Shown here: in pieces, positions 58,936 to 64,000 of the stretch
Numbering within the stretch: position 1 is the stretch's first letter
Layout: each line of letters opens with the position of its first letter
DNA from: an uncultured Eubacteriales bacterium
GTDB taxonomy: Bacteria > Bacillota > Clostridia > Oscillospirales > UBA644
DNA: 64,000 bases
Assembly (NCBI GenBank): GCA_959604355.1
Contig: CAUHAO010000001.1
Coordinates: 124,001 to 188,000, forward strand
Reading direction: 5' to 3'
The notes under the pieces: model-generated
What the model saw: the letters and a program-made list of their open reading frames with translations, nothing else
Database searches by the model: none
What the model was told of the DNA's origin: nothing
Position numbers and translations under genes: made by a program

Positions 58936-59092
58936 ACATAATATGTCCTTTCGTTCTTTGTAGATAGTATTTGCAGACGAAAGGCTTTTATTATAAAAAC
59001 ACCTGTTGATGTTCAAACCTAACGGTTCAAATCTAATTCGAGTTGCATTGTTTTTTTTAATTTTTCCCGCAGCTTGCTGTTGCAATTTGCGA

Positions 59093-59128
59093 AAAAATAT
59101 TTTTGCGTTTTTGGCTGATGATTTCGAA
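59093..59128. repeat. Right imperfect direct repeat flanking the Rieske/FAD gene
   Basis: Partner of 57478-57513; same core, followed by ATTTCGAAC, again tRNA T-arm-like. The sequence 59129-59255 after it holds nothing identifiable. Confidence 0.6.
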
Positions 59129-59255
59129 CCTGCGTAATCGTTAAAAAAAGATTAGGGGTTTAGCTTTGGATAGCAAATCCGAGCTTTCGCTGTCTTCCAC
59201 ACACTTTTTCGCTATGGTTGTTTTGAACCAAAGAAGAAAAACAGTAAGGTGTCAG

Positions 59256-59424
59256 GTGATATTCTGCCAAAGGCAGAGTGGTATTTTCACTTCGTGAAAG
59301 TTATATTTATGCTGTGCATAAGTGATATTATATTCGCCGCCAAAACTCGCGAAGCGAATATCACTTGGACGAAGTCCAAATATCACTGCGAAGCAATATA
59401 ACTCGCCGTATGGCGAATATAACT
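59256..59424. repeat. Array of mini-hairpins with conserved linkers
   Basis: At least six short hairpins with different arms: CTGCC-AAA-GGCAG, TTTCAC-TTC-GTGAAA, TATGC-TGT-GCATA, TCGC-GAA-GCGA, TTGGAC-GAA-GTCCAA, TCGCC-GTAT-GGCGA, plus a weaker TGC-GAA-GCA. They are separated by 8-9 base linkers: GTGATATT, AGTGGTATT, AGTTATATT and AGTGATATT in the left half, and their reverse complements AATATCACT and AATATAACT in the right half. The whole could fold back into a branched structure. No ORF. Confidence 0.7.
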
Positions 59425-59456
59425 AAAAAGACGATTGCCTTAGCAATCGTCTTTTT
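59425..59456 (-). terminator. Terminator of the tRNA-Thr/tRNA-Tyr unit
   Basis: AAAAAGACGATTGC pairs with GCAATCGTCTTTTT around a 4-base loop, 3 bases after the tRNA-Tyr CCA; T tract on the minus strand. Confidence 0.85.
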
Positions 59457-59458
59457 CT

Positions 59459-59543
59459 TGGTGGGGGAAGGTGGATTCGGACCACCGAAGTCGAAGACAA
59501 CAGATTTACAGTCTGCCCCCTTTGGCCACTCGGGAATTCCCCC
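59459..59543 (-). tRNA. tRNA-Tyr (anticodon GTA)
   Basis: Acceptor GGGGGAA pairs with TTCCCCC, anticodon arm CAGA-CTGTAAA-TCTG gives GTA, a long class II variable arm follows, T arm GGTGGTCCGAATCCACC, encoded CCA. Confidence 0.95.
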
Positions 59544-59546
59544 ATA

Positions 59547-59621
59547 TGGAGCTGGTGAACGGAGTCGAACCATCAACCTGCTGATTACAAATCAGCTGCT
59601 CTGCCATTGAGCCACACCAGC
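59547..59621 (-). tRNA. tRNA-Thr (anticodon TGT)
   Basis: Acceptor GCTGGTG pairs with CACCAGC, D arm TGGCTCAATGGCAGAGCA, anticodon arm CTGAT-TTGTAA-ATCAG gives TGT, T arm TGATGGTTCGACTCCGTT, encoded CCA. Three bases upstream of tRNA-Tyr, cotranscribed. Confidence 0.95.
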
Positions 59622-59685
59622 ATATTTTCTGAGTGCAAAGACTCAACGCGGTATGTTTACTTTATCCCTTCACACTCGCTTGCCT

Positions 59686-59714
59686 ATTATATCATACTTT
59701 TTCGGAAAATGCAA
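59686..59714 (-). promoter_or_regulatory. Sigma-A promoter for the tRNA unit
   Basis: Minus strand TTGCAT, 17-base spacer, TATAAT, 65 bases before tRNA-Thr. From 59715 to 59990 I see no convincing gene. Confidence 0.75.
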
Positions 59715-59991
59715 TAGGTAAAATTGTAAAATTACTGTAAATTGAAAACTTATTGTGTCGATATGTGTGATGTCGGCTTGTATGGCGGAAAACTTCAAAA
59801 GTATTCGCTATGCCGTGATAGGGATAATGTATGGGGCGCGGCGTGGAGAAAAGGAAAGAGGGCAAACACGATGTCGTTGCGTTCCTTTCAGTTATACGCG
59901 GTTCGTTCAGCGAGCCGGATAAATGCGGGCTGATGATTTTGACATATTCGGCGAAAACACGCCTTTTTTACACATTTTTTCCGCGCAGAGG

Positions 59992-60020
59992 TTGACTTTT
60001 TCCCGTATTTATGGTAATAT
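59992..60020 (+). promoter_or_regulatory. Sigma-A promoter for the alpha-galactosidase gene
   Basis: TTGACT, 17-base spacer, TAATAT, 48 bases before the ATG. Confidence 0.65.
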
Positions 60021-60067
60021 ATGCGTATATATGAATTTTTCAGGTTGACCGGGAAAGGACTCAGAAA

Positions 60068-62263
60068 ATGCCTGTTTATTACAACGAACAAATGCACACC
60101 TTCCAGCTCGACAGCAAGACATCGAGTTACGTTATCGGCGTTTACCCAGACCACTTCAATTTTATCCAGCATATGTATTACGGCGCGAAGATACCTCAGG
60201 GCGAAAACCTGCGCTGCTTCCAGTTCCACGGCTGGCAGGCGTCGTTCATGCCCGAAAACAAGGCAATATACGACCTTGACCCTCCGGATACGTTCTATGC
60301 GGGCGTAAACCTCATGGAATACCCCACGTCGGGCGCAGGCGACTTCCGCGATACCGCTTTGGCGATAGAAAACAAGGACGGAAACACCGTCACGGATATC
60401 CGTTACACGGGATATAAGATTTACAGAGGCAAGGAGCGGCTTAAGGGTCTGCCGTCGCTGTACGCGTCGCAGGATGACGCGGAGACGCTCGAGCTTTACG
60501 CGAAGGACGAATACACGGGCGTTACCGTTACGCTGATATACACGGTGTTTGACGAGCTTGACGTGATCGTGCGCAGCGTGAAGGTCACGAACGACGGAAA
60601 GGACACGGTGCATCTGCGCAACGTGCTGTCGCTGTGCCTCGAACTGCCTACGATGGATTACGATTTCATTCACCTCTGGGGACAGCATAACCAGGAACGC
60701 AATTTCTCCCGCACTCCGTTGCAGCACGGCACACAGCTCATAGAGAGCAAACGCGGCGCGTCGGGCCATTACCACAATCCCTTCGCGGCACTCGCGGCGC
60801 ATAACGCGGACGAGAAGCAGGGTGAGGTGTACGGCTTCAACCTGGTTTACAGCGGCAACTTCAGGATCTCCGCGGAAGTCGCATCTGTTGGCACGACACG
60901 CGTTCTGGCGGGCATGAGCGACTATTGCTTCAGATGGGAGCTCAAACCCGGTGACACGTTCATCGCTCCCGAATGTGTCGAGGTGCGTTCCGACGAGGGG
61001 TTGGGCGGCATGAGCCGTACGTTCCACCGTCTGTACACCGACCATCTTATTCCCGAAAACTGGGCGTACAGAAAGCGTCCGATACTCATTAATTCATGGG
61101 AGGCTGCAGGATTCAGGTTTGACACCGAAAAGCTCATTTCGTTTGCCGAAACGGCGAAGGAACTCGGCATAGAGATGCTCGTCATGGACGACGGCTGGTT
61201 CGGTCACCGCGACGGCGACCGCTCGTCACTCGGTGACTGGTACGTTTACAAAGAGAAGCTCGACCTGCGCCGTTTGACAGAGACCGTTCACGACATGGGT
61301 ATGAAATTCGGTATTTGGTACGAGCCCGAAATGATAAGCCCGAACAGTGACCTTTTCCGCGCTCATCCCGACTGGATAGTACGCGTTCCCGGAAGGGAGC
61401 CGTCGCTGGGCAGAACGCAGTACGTCATCGACTTCTCACGCCAAGACGTGCGTGACAATATCTTTGAGCAGATGTCGTCCGTGCTCGATAATTACAAGAT
61501 AGACTACGTCAAATGGGACTTCAACCGCAACATCACCGAGGCCGGCTCTGCACAGCTCGACCCGGAGCACGCGGGAGAATTCTACCACAGATATATGCTC
61601 GGGCTGTACGACTTTCTCGAGCGTTTTGTCGCGAAATATCCTGATATTCTCCTCGAAAGCTGCTCGGGAGGCGGCGGACGCTATGACGCGGGCTGGCTAT
61701 GCTATTCGCCCCAGGTATGGTGCTCCGACAACACAAACCCCATCAACCGTGTACGTATCCAGTACGGCACGTCGATGTGCTACCCTGCGTCCTCTATGGG
61801 TGCGCACGTGTCGCACAAGGATGAGATATGCGACTACAACATGCGTGGAAGCGTCGCGATGGCGGGTACTTTCGGCTACGAGATGGATCCCCGTACGTTC
61901 GACGAGGAAGAAAAGAAGACCGTGCGCCGTCAGATAGCGGAATATCACAAGTATTACGATATCATCCATTACGGCGACCTGTACCGCCTAATCACTCCTT
62001 ATGAAGGCGACGCGAACCGCTATGTGTGGAGCTATGTTTCCCGCGACAAAAAGCAGTGTCTTCTCACAGCTGTCGCTTACAGACGCGGCTTCTGGCCGAA
62101 CTTCGTCATCCGTATGCAGGGTCTCGACCCCGAAAAGAGATACGCCTGCAAAGAGCTCGAACTTGAAGCTTCGGGTGCAACGCTTATGAACGCGGGCATT
62201 AATTTCTCGTGCGACCTGACAAGGGAAGGTTCGGCAAAAGAATTCTATTTCGAAGAAGTATAA
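60068..62263 (+). CDS. Alpha-galactosidase, GH36
   Basis: A 731-residue cytosolic glycosidase that cleaves alpha-1,6-galactosides such as melibiose and raffinose. N-terminal beta-supersandwich (about 1-330), then the TIM barrel beginning ILINSWEAAGFRFD, MLVMDDGWFG, the nucleophile in YVKWDFNRN (Asp484), ESCSGGGGRYD, and the acid/base in WCSDNTNP (Asp554). No signal peptide, so oligosaccharides must be imported, but no transporter is adjacent. GGGAAAGGA precedes the ATG. Confidence 0.95.
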   Translation: MPVYYNEQMHTFQLDSKTSSYVIGVYPDHFNFIQHMYYGAKIPQGENLRCFQFHGWQASFMPENKAIYDLDPPDTFYAGVNLMEYPTSGAGDFRDTALAIENKDGNTVTDIRYTGYKIYRGKERLKGLPSLYASQDDAETLELYAKDEYTGVTVTLIYTVFDELDVIVRSVKVTNDGKDTVHLRNVLSLCLELPTMDYDFIHLWGQHNQERNFSRTPLQHGTQLIESKRGASGHYHNPFAALAAHNADEKQGEVYGFNLVYSGNFRISAEVASVGTTRVLAGMSDYCFRWELKPGDTFIAPECVEVRSDEGLGGMSRTFHRLYTDHLIPENWAYRKRPILINSWEAAGFRFDTEKLISFAETAKELGIEMLVMDDGWFGHRDGDRSSLGDWYVYKEKLDLRRLTETVHDMGMKFGIWYEPEMISPNSDLFRAHPDWIVRVPGREPSLGRTQYVIDFSRQDVRDNIFEQMSSVLDNYKIDYVKWDFNRNITEAGSAQLDPEHAGEFYHRYMLGLYDFLERFVAKYPDILLESCSGGGGRYDAGWLCYSPQVWCSDNTNPINRVRIQYGTSMCYPASSMGAHVSHKDEICDYNMRGSVAMAGTFGYEMDPRTFDEEEKKTVRRQIAEYHKYYDIIHYGDLYRLITPYEGDANRYVWSYVSRDKKQCLLTAVAYRRGFWPNFVIRMQGLDPEKRYACKELELEASGATLMNAGINFSCDLTREGSAKEFYFEEV

Positions 62264-62331
62264 AGCATGTGAATTTTATCGGGCGGCGGACTTTGCGTGC
62301 GTCGTCCGAATATAAATTAAGCGGAGAGAAT

Positions 62332-63552
62332 ATGAAAAATCCAAGAAATTATCCCGTTTTTACGGTCTCTAAAAAGGCGGAAACGTCGATAAAGGCGGGA
62401 CATCCGTGGGTGTACGCGGACGAAATAAAAGTCGCGCCCGAAACCCTTGAAAACGGCGCGTTCGCGGACGTCGTGTCCGAAAAGGGCTCGTATCTCGGCA
62501 CGGGGCTCGTCAGCCTTGCAAGCAAGATACGCGTCCGTCTTCTTTCGCATAATGCCAACGACACTTACGGTGATGAATTTTTCGCGCGCAGAGTGCGTTA
62601 CGCCGTCGATTACCGAAAGACCGTCATGGGTGACGATTTTGACTGCTGCCGCCTCATTTTCGGTGAAGCGGACGGGATCCCCGGCGTGACCGTTGACCGC
62701 TACGGAAACGTGCTTGTGACGCAGATACAGTCCTTCGGAATGGACATGCGCCGTAACATGCTTTATCGCGCTTTGGTGGATGTCATGGGCGAAAACGGCG
62801 TGAAAATACGCGGCATTTTCGAGCGAAATGACGCGGCGGTGCGCAAACTTGAAGGGCTCGGCGAAACGAAGGGATGGTATGAGGCTGATTTCGTCGGCAG
62901 ACCCGAAAGCTCTGTGCTTATCATTACCGAAAACGGCTTGAAATACGAGGTCGACATCGAAAACGGGCAAAAAACGGGTTTTTTTCTCGACCAGAAATAC
63001 AACCGTCTCGCGGCGGCGAAGATAGCAAAGGGCAGAAAAGTGCTTGACTGCTTCACCCACACGGGCTCATTTGCTATGAACGCTGTTATGGGCGGAGCGT
63101 CTCATGTGACGGCGGTGGATGTATCGCAGGCTGCAATAGACCTTGCGCGCGCAAACGCCCGTCTCAACGGCATAGAGGACAAAATGGACTTTGTCTGTGC
63201 GGACGTTTTTGACCTTCTGCCGACACTCGGCCGTGCGGGGTACGATATGATAATCCTCGACCCTCCCGCGTTCACGAAGAGCAGAAAGACTGTGGAAAGT
63301 GCGGAGCGCGGCTACAAGGAAATAAATTACAGGGCAATGAAACTTTTGCCTCGCGGCGGTTATCTTGCAACATGCAGTTGTTCGCATTTCATGGATAACG
63401 GCTTGTTTGTAAGGATGCTTAATTCGGCGGCAAGGGACGCTGAAGTACAGCTTAAGCTCGTCGAAATGCGCCGTCAGGCTCCCGATCATCCCACGCTGAT
63501 GAACGTGCCCGAAACGGATTATCTCAAATTCTATATCTTTCAGGTGATATGA
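62332..63552 (+). CDS. Class I SAM-dependent rRNA methyltransferase (RlmI/YwbD-like)
   Basis: A 406-residue protein: N-terminal PUA-like domain (KKAETSIKAGHPWVYADEI), central EEHUD-type domain, and C-terminal Rossmann methylase with VLDCFTHTGSFAMNAVMGGASHVTAVDVS (SAM motif I), NGIEDKMDFVCADVF and LDPPAFTKSRKTV (motif IV with catalytic-region Pro). E. coli RlmI makes m5C1962 in 23S rRNA; the same reaction is inferred. ATG 62332 with GCGGAGAG upstream. Confidence 0.9.
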   Translation: MKNPRNYPVFTVSKKAETSIKAGHPWVYADEIKVAPETLENGAFADVVSEKGSYLGTGLVSLASKIRVRLLSHNANDTYGDEFFARRVRYAVDYRKTVMGDDFDCCRLIFGEADGIPGVTVDRYGNVLVTQIQSFGMDMRRNMLYRALVDVMGENGVKIRGIFERNDAAVRKLEGLGETKGWYEADFVGRPESSVLIITENGLKYEVDIENGQKTGFFLDQKYNRLAAAKIAKGRKVLDCFTHTGSFAMNAVMGGASHVTAVDVSQAAIDLARANARLNGIEDKMDFVCADVFDLLPTLGRAGYDMIILDPPAFTKSRKTVESAERGYKEINYRAMKLLPRGGYLATCSCSHFMDNGLFVRMLNSAARDAEVQLKLVEMRRQAPDHPTLMNVPETDYLKFYIFQVI

Positions 63553-63556
63553 TAAG

Positions 63557-64000
63557 ATGAGCGAAAAACGCTTTAAAAGAGCCGGGAGGATGTTTTCCGA
63601 CTTCGTACTTCTGCCCGCGGTCACGGGTGCGTGCGCGGGGCTGTTTTTGTTCATATTCAAGGTCGCGGCGAACTTCGTCATCGCAGGCACGCAGGCGGCT
63701 GTCGCGGAGATACGGCACGAGCCATGGAAAGCTTTCTTATATCTCGCGGCGGCGGCAGTCTTCGGTTGCGTAGCGGCGCTGATATTAAAGCGTTCGCCCT
63801 CATCGGGAGGCGCGGGCGTTCCCACGGCGGTGATGCTGCTGCGCGGACAGACGGCGTTCAACTGGATAACAAGCCTGCCGTGCGTTTTTATTTCCGCGAT
63901 GATGTCGTTTGCTGTGGGAATGCCCCTCGACTCAGAAGGACCGGGCATACAGCTCGGCGCGGCGATCGGCGGCGGAGTGACGCGCGTATGCGGCAAAAAA
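63557..64000 (+). CDS. ClC-type chloride channel/antiporter, 5' part (runs off window)
   Basis: The first 148 residues of a ClC family protein. Helices at about 14-40 and 58-76, then SSGGAGVP (counterpart of the anion-selectivity GSGIP), then FAVGMPLDSEGPGIQLGAAIGG (counterpart of GREGPxVQ, with the gating Glu). Both motifs are variant. Whether it is a channel or a Cl-/H+ or F-/H+ exchanger cannot be told from this part. It starts 4 bases after the methyltransferase, with AGGTGAT upstream. Confidence 0.88.
   Translation, partial: MSEKRFKRAGRMFSDFVLLPAVTGACAGLFLFIFKVAANFVIAGTQAAVAEIRHEPWKAFLYLAAAAVFGCVAALILKRSPSSGGAGVPTAVMLLRGQTAFNWITSLPCVFISAMMSFAVGMPLDSEGPGIQLGAAIGGGVTRVCGKK

Noticed and set aside
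59256..59424. Possible CRISPR or tRNA-derived array
   Set aside because: The conserved linkers are only 8-9 bases, and the variable parts are self-complementary hairpins; no tRNA cloverleaf can be drawn.
59773..59933. Small ORFs before the alpha-galactosidase gene
   Set aside because: Short frames without ribosome sites or recognisable sequence; the region is treated as intergenic.

Overview
The window looks like the chromosome of an anaerobic, spore-forming Clostridia member (Bacillota), most like the gut Oscillospirales/Ruminococcaceae. Spore genes are present (spoIIP, cotJABC), as are Firmicute-type riboregulators (a T-box, a TPP riboswitch and a tandem glycine riboswitch) and a prpC-prkC-rsgA cluster. 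Promoters are near-consensus sigma-A, with 17-base spacers. Placement below class level is inference. Both ends are cut: a P-type ATPase tail at base 1 and a ClC-type channel running off base 64000.

Bases 1416-13009 form a dense same-strand housekeeping block: yicC, remA, gmk, rpoZ, priA, def, fmt, a zinc protease, rlmN, prpC, prkC, rsgA and thiN, many overlapping by 4 bases. A NYN-domain protein follows. Bases 14179-28014 hold an unrecognised 50-aa ORF, a hemolysin III protein, spoIIP, a lipoprotein, a DUF4364 protein, TPP-riboswitch-controlled thiT, a lipid kinase, a polar amino-acid ABC transporter, an S1-domain protein, an MreB homologue, cotJABC, a DegV protein and a DUF1836 regulator. 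ThiT and ThiN together point to thiamine salvage.

Bases 28086-38320 are more accessory: a large esterase lipoprotein on a 12-residue repeat stalk, a NitT/TauT-like ABC transporter behind a 16-bp palindrome, a sugar-kinase-like phosphotransferase, a tryptophan T-box driving a lone TrpB2-type trpB, an EamA transporter, a Gfo/Idh/MocA oxidoreductase, and then a decayed stretch.

Bases 38572-43179 are a phosphate-uptake locus: PhoP-box-like repeats, pstS, pstC, pstA, pstB, phoU and a wrecked phoB-phoR remnant. Its PstS has its two canonical halves in swapped order (a circular permutant), which I regard as the most interesting protein here. A DUF362 lipoprotein with a coupled permease, a glycine-riboswitch-controlled Na+/alanine-glycine symporter, tRNA-Gly and a CE2-like esterase lipoprotein follow.

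Bases 49686-57292 carry a feoA-feoB operon behind a palindromic operator, then a four-gene sugar catabolic operon (isomerase, FGGY kinase, DUF4432 mutarotase-like protein, class II aldolase) with its own operator and no linked transporter. A Rieske/FAD oxidoreductase flanked by imperfect direct repeats lies next to a tRNA-Thr/tRNA-Tyr pair and an unusual array of mini-hairpins joined by conserved linkers (59256-59424). The window ends with a GH36 alpha-galactosidase, an RlmI-type methyltransferase and the partial ClC channel. Several surface lipoproteins share Pro/Thr/Glu- or Ala/Ser/Thr-rich stalks, which together with the glycosidase and esterases suggests a carbohydrate-using gut lifestyle.
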